NCBI GenBank assembly: GCA_030849075.1
Contig: JASAOO010003466.1
Span: 1 to 64,000, forward strand
Direction of reading: 5' to 3'
Source of the DNA: Zelonia costaricensis
Taxonomy: Eukaryota > Euglenozoa > Kinetoplastea > Trypanosomatida > Trypanosomatidae
DNA length: 64,000 nt
Shown here: piece by piece, positions 8,188 through 18,081 of the stretch
Layout: the number at the start of each line of letters is the position of its first letter
How positions within the stretch are numbered: the stretch's first letter is position 1
Program-made: the position numbers and the translations under genes
The notes under the pieces: model-generated
Told to the model about the DNA's origin: nothing
The model's database searches: none
What the model saw: only the letters and a program-made list of their open reading frames with translations

Positions 8188-11100
8188 TCACACAGACGGC
8201 GCGCGATGGACGAGCAGCCCAGGCAACGCCCGCCGCAGACTCGCGACCCCGCCGGCGAGGACGCTCACGTTATGCACGCCGCAGGCGTTCAGCTCCACAC
8301 CGAGCTGATGCGCCACCGGCAGCTCGCGCGCATCGGCCGTGCCGGAGGTGAGCAGCACGACGTGCGGGGCACGTGCCGTCTTCAGCACGATAGGGTGCAC
8401 CGGCCACGGCGGGGGTGTCCGTGATGTCGGCGCCGGTGCACGACTTCCATTGCCGTCGTTGTCGGCTGCCGTCGCTCGCGGGATGAGCGCGGCCATCGCC
8501 GTGTTGCCGACCGCGCGCACAATCGCTGCAGCAGCGTCCTCGACGCGGCGCGTCAAAGCGTCCTGCGCGGCTTGCACCCGCTCCTGCCGCCGCTCCTGCT
8601 GCTCCACGATCCCCCATCCCGCCCCGTCCGCGATGTTGTTGTTGCTGCTGCCCATGCTCAGCAGAGCCGCCGCCGGGGTTGACACGCCACTGTCCGTGTC
8701 GTTCATGCCAAACGAGGCGGGGTCTTGCGGAGAGAGAGGCACGTGCAGGGCGCCTAAGACCGCCTCGCGCGTCGGCTGCGGCGATTCGACGCCGCGCAAG
8801 TCCACCAAATAGACTCCGCTGTGGTACCACTGCACGGCGTCCGCACGGACCTCGGCGCTGCCGTCCTGCGCGCCTGACCCGGACGCGGTGGCGGTCGGTG
8901 CCGCGAATGCCGCCGCGAGGTCGCTGACATGCAAACTCGCGACGGTGGCCACCGGTCCTGGACCACTGCCGTCCGCGTTCGACGTGAACTGCGGCATCGA
9001 GTCGAAGCTGTCCCGCACCCCCGCCGCACTGCGCTCCCGTGGCCCACCCGCGGCGGTGGTGAGGACGGAGGGCGGCAGCGACGCGACGAGGTGCCGCGCG
9101 TCCCCAACCGCGGCGGTGGCGTTCAGCGCCGAGGCGCCGCTGCTGAAGGCGGCGAGACACCCTGAGAAGTCGCTGCTGAGCAGCCGCTCCCGCTTGTGCA
9201 TCATCACCGCGGCGCAGAGCACCACCACCGCCGCGATCCTGCCGTCGGTGAAGAGGAAGTCCCACAGCAGGTACACCTTGCGCGTCGGCAGACTGTGCGA
9301 GAAGAGGGTCAGCAGCCAGCTGATCGCGTACAGCTCAGGGATGCACTGCAGTATGTCGAAGAGGTAGTGTGCCAGCAGCGGATCGCAGTACCGCAGCAGC
9401 ACCGTCAGCCGGCGCAGCTGCTCCTCCATCGTTGGCTTAGCGACGGCGGGCTGCGGCGGTGGCAGGGTCGGGGAGTGACGCGCTGATGACGTCGACGTGG
9501 GTGCGAGCGTGCGCGACGCGCCGACGAGGGCGATGCCGCTGCTCTGCTTGCCGGGTGTGACGGCGCCAGCTCCCCCTCCTCCTGCGGCACTGCCGGCAAC
9601 GCCGGTGCGGGTCCGGTCGCTGTCTTCGTCGTGCGCGATGAAGCGTTCGACAACGGCGTTGAGCTGCGCAAGTACGAGCGCCTCGTCCCGCTCACTCACC
9701 GTCAGCAGCACCGCGCAGACGCTGTCCAGCCCTTGCCAGTAGCTGTACGTCGGGTGCAGGTACAGCCACGCCTTCAGCAGCCGCTGCAGCTGCGCCGATC
9801 CGGTTGAGGAGGCGCTGAGCAGCAGGTGGTACGCGTGGCAGCGGGGGATGTCAACGGAGAGCTGGCGGTCGTGCGGCGCCGGCCTGGCCGCCGTGTGGTG
9901 CGTGGCGTGGGCCAGCAGCGCCTCGCGGGTGCGTGACGAGGCGGGCACCTGCAGCAGGCACCCCCACACCTCCCCGCGCAAGGTCGGTGGAACCGGATAC
10001 AGCGGCGCGCACGTGGCGGGCGGCCGGCGCGAGTCGGCTATCAGCGTAGACCGCATGTACGCCCGTACTTGGACGGCGGCCGAGGCAACGGCTGCGGTCT
10101 GCTGGGCAGCCAGACGCGTGGCAGGAGCCGTGGCACCGCGCGCGAGACCACTCCTATCAACTCCCGCCTCGACGCCGGCGTCGCTAGTGCGCAGGAGCAT
10201 CAGCCGCCGCAGAGCCTGTGTGTGACGCAGCTGCAGCGCGAGGTCAAACTCTAGCGCGGAGACGACGCCGTCCACGGCGCGCCGCGCGCGGTGTACGGCA
10301 GGGGGCAGCACCGACGTCGACATCCCCACAAAAGGGTTCATCAGCACAAGAAGCTGCTGCTGTTGCTGCTGGCGATGACGAAACCCACCGCTCCCGTTGG
10401 CGCCGCCGCCGCTGTCGCGCGCCGCCGCGCTCGCCTCCCACGCGCGCATGTCGTCGCCGATCAGGGTGCGCAACGAGCTGGCCACCTTCACGACCCGCTC
10501 AGTGCACACGTCCACGCCCTTCGCGGCGAGTACGACGGCGTTCGCGCGCCACGCGGACTCGATCGACTCGAGCGTGCCCAGAAGCGTGGAGGAAGGTATG
10601 TACAGCGACAAGGCCGGAAGTGGCGCTGCCGTCGATGCTGCGGGAGAGCTAGCGGACGATGTACCACCATCACCCGCCGCAGCGTCATCCGTTTCGGGGA
10701 AGCCCGCCGCCATCATGTACGTCGTGAGCAGCCCGCGCTCCACCACGCCGCGGAAGAAGGGGTGGTTGATCGCCGCGTAGGGCACCCACTCTGGCGTCGA
10801 CGCAGCATCCTCGTGCGGATCCGCTCCAGCCGCCTCTGAGTTCTGCTTCGGCTTGGCGTCCGCTGTGGTGCGCTCTCTTGCACGCACGCTGCGCTGCGTG
10901 GTGTACACGAGTGCGCGGAAGAGAAGACGCAGCAGCTCGTCCACGCGGTCGACATCCGCGGCCTCTGCCACGGCCCCGTTCGCCTTCCCCACCGCACCGC
11001 CACCACCGGCCGCCGCCGCCGCCGCGGTGGACGTCAGCACCGCCGCCCCGCCACCCGCGAGCACCGCCGCCGTCGTGGTGCAGCGGCGCAGGTAGCTCGC

Positions 11101-14100
11101 AAGACGCATCCACACATCCGTCTTCCCGACACCGCCGCGCTGCACCATCGCCGTCACTGCGCCAGCGCTTCCTCCGCTGCAGTTGATGGTGCTGCGCTCG
11201 ACGCCGAGCAGGCGCAGCAGGGGCGCGTCGAGGGCGCTGAAGACTCGGTCTTGCCGCGGCGGAAGCTGTGGGAGGGGGGACACTCCCGCCGACGCCGCCC
11301 GCGGTGATGTCCCGGCTGCTGATGCTGCGGCAATCGCCGCTGCACGTGCGCTGTGGAAAAGCGGTGATGTCGCCGAGGACGCGCTGAAGGTGGGCGAGTT
11401 CGCCGCCGCGAGCGAGTACGGCGATTGTGGCAAGAGTGCTAGCCCCGACAGCGCCGTCACCGCGCTGGTAGCCGCGACCGCGAGTCGCCGTGCGCCGCCT
11501 CGGGCGGCTGACCGCTCGTCTTGACTGTTCTCCTCCTCACTCGCCCGTTCTTCCTCCTCCTCTTCACTGCCAACACCACCAGCAGCGGTGCGGTTGTTGT
11601 TGTCGGCGTCATCATCGATCGGCGTCGTGGCCGTCCTGCGCGTCTCCTGCCGCTCTGCGCGCGTCAAGAACGGGGGATCGAGGTGCACGTCGGGGTGGTG
11701 ACGGTGCCGCCCTGCATCGGCCCCTGATGCGTTCACGTCCGCGGCTACCTCGACCAACAGCGTGTGCGGTGATGGTGTAGACGCCAGGCCTGCCGCGCCG
11801 TCCCGCTCATGTGGAGACGCCGACGTGGAGGAGGCGGCGGAGGAGGACGGGGCATTGCTGCTGTCGCCATTGCCGTTGCCGCTGCGAGTGCCGGTGACTG
11901 ATGCCGAGGGCGAGTCGCGCGAGGAGAAGGCGGAGTGCTGCTGCCGTGGCGGCTGCTGCTGCGACGGCGAAGCTTGAACGTGTGGGGAGTCGAGCATTAC
12001 GCGGTTGTCCGGCAGGCGCTGCGGCGCGTACGGCGAAGCGCGATCTGTCGGCGTCGACGTCCGCGCCCTCGACATCTCTTTCCGCGTTACGTGCGCCATG
12101 CCGAACGCGTTCCAGCGCTCCGAGCGGCGCCACGACAGACCGTTGCACGCCAGCTCCGCCACCACGCCGCCTGGACGCAGGCACGCTGGCCCGTGGGCGC
12201 GGCGCAGGTAGCGCCGCCACTCGCGCGCGAGACGCGCAGGTGAGAGCAGCACAATCGAGTTGGCAGGCTCGAAGGCGGTGTCGGGGCTGGCCGGCACGGA
12301 GGAGTCCGCGCGCTGCCAGGGCGACCTGACGCTGCTGTCGTCGTCACACTCAAGGCCTGCCGCGTCGTCTGCGCTGTCGTCGCCGTCGTCGTAGGCGCCC
12401 ACCCGTGCTGCGGCCGATCGGGGTGCATCACCGCAGCCGCCCTTCACGAGAAGTTGGAAGTGGTAGAGCGCTGCGTAGAGGTAGTTGTGGGCCGCAGCCT
12501 GCGGCTGCGCGTGCACGTGCGTCAAGGAGTGCAGCACCGCAGCATACACGGTTGAGGCTTCCCCCGCATCCCCGCACGCATCCGCATCTGCAGAGCGACG
12601 CGACGTCGGCGGCGCGAGGTGGCACGCCCGCGCGTTGGCCACGTCAAAGCCGCTCAACGCCGCCTCCAGTGCAACCACGGCGCAGTTCCACACATCGTCC
12701 GAGAAGGCGTGCACCGGCGGCGGCGACGGCGCCCCAGTCTTGCTCGACGAGTCCAGCTGGCGATGCGCAGAGACGTACACCTCTGGGGAAAGGTAGGGCA
12801 CGGCGCGCGCGAGCGCTGCGTCCTGGTCCGTGATGTCAAACAGCGGCACCACGAGCGGCTTGATCGCGGTGGTTGGCGGTGCTGCCGGGGACGCCGCACC
12901 ACGCCGCGCCGGATCCTCGACGTACTTAAACCCAGCGAACGCTGCCGTCGACGTCACGAGGGCGTCGCGGCCCGCCGGCGGCACGGCGACACGCAGAGTG
13001 CGCAGGACCGCCGCGAGGGGGTGGCGCAGCACGTACCGCCGCTCGGCCGAGACGCCAACATCGGCGCTGGTGAAGGGCCCGAAGGCGCAACTGTCTTCAG
13101 CGTGCGTGGCCGAGGTCGACGCCGCCGTCAGCTGCGGCTGTGGTTGTGCTGATGCGTCCTCAGACGCGTGCAGGCGGGTGACGTAGCGGGCGTGCTGCTC
13201 TCGCACCGCAGGAGCGGTGTGCACGCTCGGCGGCACCCCGTACGGCGCCTGCGCGCCGCTCAAGCACAGCGGGGGCAGCTGGCGGGGGCCGTGCAGGTAG
13301 CGGTACGGGCCCCAGAGCCGATCACGCTGCCGCCACGCGGCGCCGAGAACCCCCCAGAGCGTGTACCAGAGGTGCTCCAGCTCGGCGAGCGGAAAGGTGC
13401 AGGACGCGGCTGGCGGCAGTGTCGCCTCAGAACTCGTGTGTGTGTCGTGCTCGTCTGTGCCACTGTCGAATTCGCCTTCTTCGTGCGGTGCGCCGAGGCC
13501 CGGTGCGGCATGTCGTGCGCGCCGGCGGTGGCGCTCTGCCCGCTGCCGTGCCGTCGATGTCGCCGCGGCAGCGCGTCGGTACCGCCCCAGTCGATCCAGC
13601 AGCGTCACGGTCACATCCTCACACACAAACACCCACTCGCGCTGATGATGCTGCCACGCGTGTCGCGGCAGCAGCAGGTGCGTCGCGAGCAGCAGCATGT
13701 CGTGCAGCATCGGCTTGAAGCGGCGGAGGGAGGAGAGCAGCGGGGGCATCGCGATCGCGCCACCCACCACGGCGCTGTTGTCGCCGTCGTCGGAGGCCGA
13801 CGCGGTGTTGTGCGTGTTGAAGCACGCGCCGCTCCGCGCATACCGCGCTCGCTCGGCCTCCGCGAAGAGCTCAATAAGCTGCTCCGTCACGGACGCGGAA
13901 GGGAGGCAAAGCGACGACGCACTCTTGATATCAGCGCGGGTGCGCGCGTCGTCCAGCGCGGTGGACGCCGAAGTTTGTTTCCCGCTCGCGCTCTCTGCGC
14001 CGACGTCGCTGTCCGCGCCGCCGCTGGCGTGCGCGCGGTGCAGGGCACACAAGCGCAGCAGCAGGTACGTCTCCTCCTCTTCCTCCAGCGTGGCCACTGA

Positions 14101-14424
14101 AGTTGTCGTCCCCATCGCCGCAGCGTCGAGCGGTGCTGTCGTCGAAGGCGCTGCTCCAGGTGCAGCTGAGGTGGCGGTCGAGGAGGCTGCCGCGTCCTCA
14201 TCACCGCGCCGTTCCACCTTCGCGCGGCGACACAGCAGCAGGGAGCGGGAGAAGTCGCTGATGACCTGCCGCACGTACGAGGCCACGACGTGCGACACGG
14301 CCGGGGTGCTGTAGAGGGCGTGAGGGACGCTGCGCATCGACCGGACCTCGCACCGCAGTCCCTCGGCGTCCACGAGCGTCCGACCTCCTCGCGGTGGCGC
14401 TGGTGAAGGCGCGCGCGACGTCAT
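8188..14424 (-). CDS. TBCK: TBCK-like protein: pseudokinase, TBC Rab-GAP and rhodanese domains
   Basis: The protein has 2078 residues from ATG at 14424. Near residue 540 the segment PYLSPEVY followed by SDDVWNCAVVALEA matches the end of a kinase activation segment and subdomain IX. The position expected for DFG reads FDIT and no HRD loop is evident, so this is a pseudokinase. The TBC domain runs from about residue 1500 to 1750. It keeps both catalytic fingers of Rab-GAPs: the VDIPRCH arginine motif (near 1525) and YWQG glutamine motif (near 1557). The last ~215 residues are rhodanese-like, but the cysteine position reads LLTSGTAD, so sulfurtransferase activity is unlikely. This order is that of TBCK, which in animals links Rab GTPases to endosomes and growth signalling. 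Most of the extra length is Ala/Ser/Gly-rich linker, with an acidic block near residue 960. The assignment to TBCK is by domain order. Confidence 0.85.
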   Translation of the reverse strand: MTSRAPSPAPPRGGRTLVDAEGLRCEVRSMRSVPHALYSTPAVSHVVASYVRQVISDFSRSLLLCRRAKVERRGDEDAAASSTATSAAPGAAPSTTAPLDAAAMGTTTSVATLEEEEETYLLLRLCALHRAHASGGADSDVGAESASGKQTSASTALDDARTRADIKSASSLCLPSASVTEQLIELFAEAERARYARSGACFNTHNTASASDDGDNSAVVGGAIAMPPLLSSLRRFKPMLHDMLLLATHLLLPRHAWQHHQREWVFVCEDVTVTLLDRLGRYRRAAAATSTARQRAERHRRRARHAAPGLGAPHEEGEFDSGTDEHDTHTSSEATLPPAASCTFPLAELEHLWYTLWGVLGAAWRQRDRLWGPYRYLHGPRQLPPLCLSGAQAPYGVPPSVHTAPAVREQHARYVTRLHASEDASAQPQPQLTAASTSATHAEDSCAFGPFTSADVGVSAERRYVLRHPLAAVLRTLRVAVPPAGRDALVTSTAAFAGFKYVEDPARRGAASPAAPPTTAIKPLVVPLFDITDQDAALARAVPYLSPEVYVSAHRQLDSSSKTGAPSPPPVHAFSDDVWNCAVVALEAALSGFDVANARACHLAPPTSRRSADADACGDAGEASTVYAAVLHSLTHVHAQPQAAAHNYLYAALYHFQLLVKGGCGDAPRSAAARVGAYDDGDDSADDAAGLECDDDSSVRSPWQRADSSVPASPDTAFEPANSIVLLSPARLAREWRRYLRRAHGPACLRPGGVVAELACNGLSWRRSERWNAFGMAHVTRKEMSRARTSTPTDRASPYAPQRLPDNRVMLDSPHVQASPSQQQPPRQQHSAFSSRDSPSASVTGTRSGNGNGDSSNAPSSSAASSTSASPHERDGAAGLASTPSPHTLLVEVAADVNASGADAGRHRHHPDVHLDPPFLTRAERQETRRTATTPIDDDADNNNRTAAGGVGSEEEEEERASEEENSQDERSAARGGARRLAVAATSAVTALSGLALLPQSPYSLAAANSPTFSASSATSPLFHSARAAAIAAASAAGTSPRAASAGVSPLPQLPPRQDRVFSALDAPLLRLLGVERSTINCSGGSAGAVTAMVQRGGVGKTDVWMRLASYLRRCTTTAAVLAGGGAAVLTSTAAAAAAGGGGAVGKANGAVAEAADVDRVDELLRLLFRALVYTTQRSVRARERTTADAKPKQNSEAAGADPHEDAASTPEWVPYAAINHPFFRGVVERGLLTTYMMAAGFPETDDAAAGDGGTSSASSPAASTAAPLPALSLYIPSSTLLGTLESIESAWRANAVVLAAKGVDVCTERVVKVASSLRTLIGDDMRAWEASAAARDSGGGANGSGGFRHRQQQQQQLLVLMNPFVGMSTSVLPPAVHRARRAVDGVVSALEFDLALQLRHTQALRRLMLLRTSDAGVEAGVDRSGLARGATAPATRLAAQQTAAVASAAVQVRAYMRSTLIADSRRPPATCAPLYPVPPTLRGEVWGCLLQVPASSRTREALLAHATHHTAARPAPHDRQLSVDIPRCHAYHLLLSASSTGSAQLQRLLKAWLYLHPTYSYWQGLDSVCAVLLTVSERDEALVLAQLNAVVERFIAHDEDSDRTRTGVAGSAAGGGGAGAVTPGKQSSGIALVGASRTLAPTSTSSARHSPTLPPPQPAVAKPTMEEQLRRLTVLLRYCDPLLAHYLFDILQCIPELYAISWLLTLFSHSLPTRKVYLLWDFLFTDGRIAAVVVLCAAVMMHKRERLLSSDFSGCLAAFSSGASALNATAAVGDARHLVASLPPSVLTTAAGGPRERSAAGVRDSFDSMPQFTSNADGSGPGPVATVASLHVSDLAAAFAAPTATASGSGAQDGSAEVRADAVQWYHSGVYLVDLRGVESPQPTREAVLGALHVPLSPQDPASFGMNDTDSGVSTPAAALLSMGSSNNNIADGAGWGIVEQQERRQERVQAAQDALTRRVEDAAAAIVRAVGNTAMAALIPRATAADNDGNGSRAPAPTSRTPPPWPVHPIVLKTARAPHVVLLTSGTADARELPVAHQLGVELNACGVHNVSVLAGGVASLRRALPGLLVHRAPSV

Positions 14425-15389
14425 TGCCGAACACTACCGTCTTGAGTGTCTGTGCACTACGTACGGGGAGGGGGAGTGGTGAGGGGATGGATGAGCGGAG
14501 CTGCGCTGATCGCGTGCACGTCGATCCACAAAAACTCGAGGGAGGTGGAGTGGGTGGGAGGGGGGGAGGGCGATGGTGCGAGTGGCAGGGCCGACGTTGA
14601 GCAGAAGCAACAGCAGGCCCCACTCCAACAGGGAGGCGGGGGCGGGTGGGGGGGGGGCGAACAAGTGCAAGCAGCTTCAACTCTGGAAAGCGAAGAAGGA
14701 CGTCACATGGACGGTGAAGGGCCCAAACGCGAGTGGTGGGGAGGGCAGGGGGGGGGGGCAGACTGCGGAGCAGGGAGTTTGGGAGGAGGGGGAGGGGTGA
14801 ATTCAACTGGCGATAGGCCACAGGCAAGCGAGTGTGTCTGCGCAGTGCTTCTGCCTGCCTGTGTGTGTGTGTGTGTGGTGGTGTACCCGACGTCAATTCT
14901 GCGATCGAGACGGAGAGGAGGGGTGTGTAGGGTGAAAAAGCTATACACCGCGGAAGCACCACTTTACTGCTGCGTGTGTGTGTGTGTGCGTGCGCGTGCG
15001 CGCGTGTCGAGTAAGAGCATGCAGAGGTCGTTGGATAGAGAGAGGGAGGGGGACCGGCACATACAGCCCACTAAAAGGCGCTTCACGATGCAGCGCATGC
15101 GCCGGTGCACATGACGGAGAAGAGGGACCTTCACGCGGCTGCCCACGTCCTCGCAACGCTCGAGACGACGAGTGAACAGAAGCGGCTCGGAGGCCCGGAG
15201 GTGAGAACGCTGCTCATGACGCGAGACCAGACAAACAAAACTTGCACACAGAAACTCTGAGATCGACGCGCGACTTCGATTGTGATCAACGTGAACACGG
15301 TTACGCGAGGCCGTCTGCCTGCCTGTCTGCTCCCACTCTCTCCGTCACACACACACACACACACGTGACGCCACCGCTCATCCACGGCT
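14425..15389. other. Intergenic spacer
   Basis: There is no gene. G-runs occur near 14560-14660 and 14750-14760, and TG runs at about 14861-14880 and 14973-14990. A CA run at about 15346-15366 lies just after the stop codon of the editing ligase. It should contain the ligase 3' untranslated region and the leader of the TBCK-like gene. Confidence 0.7.
14457..14492 (-). promoter_or_regulatory. Candidate trans-splice acceptor for the TBCK-like gene
   Basis: On the minus strand a C/T-rich tract (CACTCCCCCTCCCC) is followed by GTACGTAG, with the AG at 14458-14457, 33 bases upstream of the ATG. There is no intervening ATG. This is inferred from sequence only. Confidence 0.35.
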
Positions 15390-16808
15390 TCACGGCTGCG
15401 CCGCCGCCGCTGCCCTTTCCTGAACAGCGATGGCGGCGTCGGTCTCTGCCTGGGACGCGCGCTCCCGCTCCATGATCGTCTTCCACGCCCCCTGCAGCAG
15501 CTCTTCCGCCGCGAAGTAGACACTGCGGATCAGCGTCTTGCGGAACGAGAGCGACGTGTTCAGCACCATCGCGTCGGTCTCCTTCAAGAAGTCCTTCAGC
15601 GCGTCCTTGGCAAGCAGCAGCACCACGTCCTCCCTCGTCACCTCGCCGGTGAGCAGCGGCTCCCGTCCGATCTTCGACAGCACGTTGCTGAGGCGACCCT
15701 CGCTGACGTTGTTCAGCAGCAGTGCATTCGCCGCGGCCTCCAGCCTCGGCAGCATGGAGTCCGCCATGACGGTGACCTTCTTGCCGTTCCGCATGCGCTG
15801 CAGCGCGCCAGCACGCACGGTGTCGAGGAAGGTGGCCTTGAGCTCCTGCTGCTTGCCCGGGTGCTTCAGTTCCATGAAGGACGAGCAGCGCAGCTTGATG
15901 ATCGTGGACACCCCGCTGCTCTCCACCGCCGGATCGCCGCGGCGGACATGCCGGATGACAACCCCCTCTGCGAGGTTGCCCTCGAGCGGATAGTTGCCCA
16001 GTCCCAGCAGCGCCGGCAGCGGCGTGATGAAATTCTCGACATCAAACGCGAGGCACTCGTCCAGCGTGCCGCGCACGAGCGGCTTCGCGAAGAGCAGCCC
16101 CGGCACCTGCGCGCACACCTCCGTGAAGTCGTCGAAGCTGAGCAGGCGAATATCCTGCTCGAGGCCCGAGATGGAGTACTTCACATCGAACGCGAAGTAG
16201 TGCAGCTCCGGGCTGTACTGCGGGAACGGCTCGCTTTGGATTTCTACGCCGGATATCGGAATCTTCTTCTTGTTCGGCAGTGTGCACCACTTGGTGCTCT
16301 TGGGCACGAGCGGGTGCTTGTACTTGGCGCCGAAGAGCTCGCCGTGCAGCACAACGCGGCCCATGCGACCGGTGACCCCGAACTTCCGCTTCAGCAGCTC
16401 GCACAGTTGCCGCACCTGTGCTGAGAATTCGTCGGCGAGGAGGTGGTAGCCGAAGAAGTTCTCGTTCGGGTCCATGATGCCGCTGCGCTTCGCAAATCGA
16501 ATCTCCCTCTCGTCCATGAGGTAGATCGCAAAGTTTGTGCCGTGCACCTTCTCGCATGCCACCCACTCCTGATTGGCGATGGCCGTGCGCCGGATCGCGT
16601 CGACGCGGGACTCCGTGGGCAGGTCGATCTCCGTGTAGGCAGAGAAGTCGTCTTGATCGTGCGGCAGTGGCATGTAAGAGCGGCGCTGCGTCGCCACCAG
16701 TCCAGCCGACGAGGAGGCACAGGACGCTAGCCCTACCGCCGAAGCCAAGGCGGCCGTGGTGATGGTGCTAGTGCACGACGCCGGCAGCACCGCGCAAGGG
16801 CGTCGCAT
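15390..16808 (-). CDS. REL1: Mitochondrial RNA-editing ligase 1 (KREL1)
   Basis: The 472 residues from ATG at 16808 form an ATP-dependent RNA ligase. The enzyme seals mRNA fragments in U-deletion editosomes of the kinetoplast mitochondrion. The adenylation motif is EKVHGTNF, with the catalytic lysine at residue 87, the same number as the known catalytic lysine of T. brucei REL1. Downstream are RFAKRSGIM, HGELFGAKYKHPLVP, EGVVIRHVRR and the lysine motif IIKLRCSSFMELK. The C-terminal ~150 residues are helical and in this family bind an editosome OB-fold partner (KREPA2). The N-terminus is Arg-rich, Ala-rich and low in acidic residues, as expected for mitochondrial import. An in-frame ATG at 17000 would add 64 residues; I prefer 16808 because of length and lysine position. 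The sequence fits REL1 rather than REL2, and recalled synteny agrees. Confidence 0.96.
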   Translation of the reverse strand: MRRPCAVLPASCTSTITTAALASAVGLASCASSSAGLVATQRRSYMPLPHDQDDFSAYTEIDLPTESRVDAIRRTAIANQEWVACEKVHGTNFAIYLMDEREIRFAKRSGIMDPNENFFGYHLLADEFSAQVRQLCELLKRKFGVTGRMGRVVLHGELFGAKYKHPLVPKSTKWCTLPNKKKIPISGVEIQSEPFPQYSPELHYFAFDVKYSISGLEQDIRLLSFDDFTEVCAQVPGLLFAKPLVRGTLDECLAFDVENFITPLPALLGLGNYPLEGNLAEGVVIRHVRRGDPAVESSGVSTIIKLRCSSFMELKHPGKQQELKATFLDTVRAGALQRMRNGKKVTVMADSMLPRLEAAANALLLNNVSEGRLSNVLSKIGREPLLTGEVTREDVVLLLAKDALKDFLKETDAMVLNTSLSFRKTLIRSVYFAAEELLQGAWKTIMERERASQAETDAAIAVQERAAAAAQP

Positions 16809-17146
16809 GCTTGTGCACAGACGCCGCGTAGCGCGATCGCTGAGGCGGCAGGTCAGCAGTGGCGGCGGCGGCGGCAGCGCGGCAGCGTGGGCGGCATAAC
16901 GCACAGGACAGCACAGGAGACGTGAGGGTGCTGCCGCGGCGGCAGCTGCAGGGAAGCCGCCGCCGCATTGTGGAGGACACGCTGCGCACAGGCGGCGCAT
17001 CGGGGCAGCACTGCTTCGATGCGTGCGCGTGGGTGCGGTTGTCGCCCTCTTCACCGTACTGAAGAAGGATGCTGCCTCCCGCTACAGTGGAACCGTTATT
17101 GAGGAAGGCGGAGTGACTGAGGATGATGCTGATGACCTGCGAGTGC

Positions 17147-17189
<43 letters not shown>

Positions 17190-18081
17190 TGTGTTTGTGG
17201 TGAGAAGAGAGATGAGCGAAGTTGTCGAGTTGCTTGACCGTCGAGAGAAGAAGTCGAGACACACACACACACATGCATGCGTTTGAGTTTGCGCGTTTGA
17301 GCCGCACCTTGCCACTCACCGCTTCACAATCAAACCCACGAACCCCCTTGTGTGCGCACCGGCTGACGCGCCCTCGCGCGCTCTACGGGACTCCCTCTTC
17401 TCACAAGTGCAGCAGAGCTTCAGCAGAGAGCTGGCGCCGTGCAGCTCGTGAATTTCGCGGCCCAACCCAACCCACACTCCGCCCTTCCTCCGACGCTCGT
17501 GTCGCCTTCGCGGCCCCACGCGGCGCGCATCAGCGCGTGTTGTGTGTTTTATATCTTCCTTGCCGTGCTGTTATGTGTGTGCCGCCCAAGCAGGAGGAAG
17601 GGAGCGAGAGGGAGAGGGGGGGGGCTAGGCCTGGAGTTCAATCCAGAACTGAAGAAGAAGAAGAAGTAAGCGAGGCGCAGGCAACCTCAGGTGGGGGAGG
17701 GGAGGGGCGTGGACTCTTCACGCACCTGTGCGCGTGTGTTTCTATATGTGTGTGTTGGTGTTTGTGTGTCTGCGCAGAGGTGAGTGAAGCTGTGGTCGAG
17801 CCCTTCAAACCTCTAACACCGACGGCAAGAGGGACAGGCGGGAGGGGAGACGTGTGGCCCTCGAGCCCATCAGCGTCTCCTCTCCAGCTCTCAGGTCCGT
17901 TACTGATGCCCGCGGTTGCCGTCTCCACGCCACCCGGCGTGAGCCAGCGACTACAGACAGCGCCAAATTGGGGGGCCGCGCTGTAGCACACACACACACA
18001 CACACATACACACACGCACACGATTACTCAAACAGATACACGCACACACACACCAGCAGGTTTATAGATACGCCCGCGCGA
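16809..18081. other. Intergenic spacer, with possible N-terminal extension of the ligase
   Basis: The first ~190 bases (16809-17000) stay open in frame with the editing ligase and could encode an Ala/Pro-rich extension from the ATG at 17000. The rest is non-coding. It holds a long TG run at about 17151-17198, a CA run near 17261-17276, and a dense CA block at 17989-18055 next to the stop codon of the WD-repeat gene. Confidence 0.7.
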
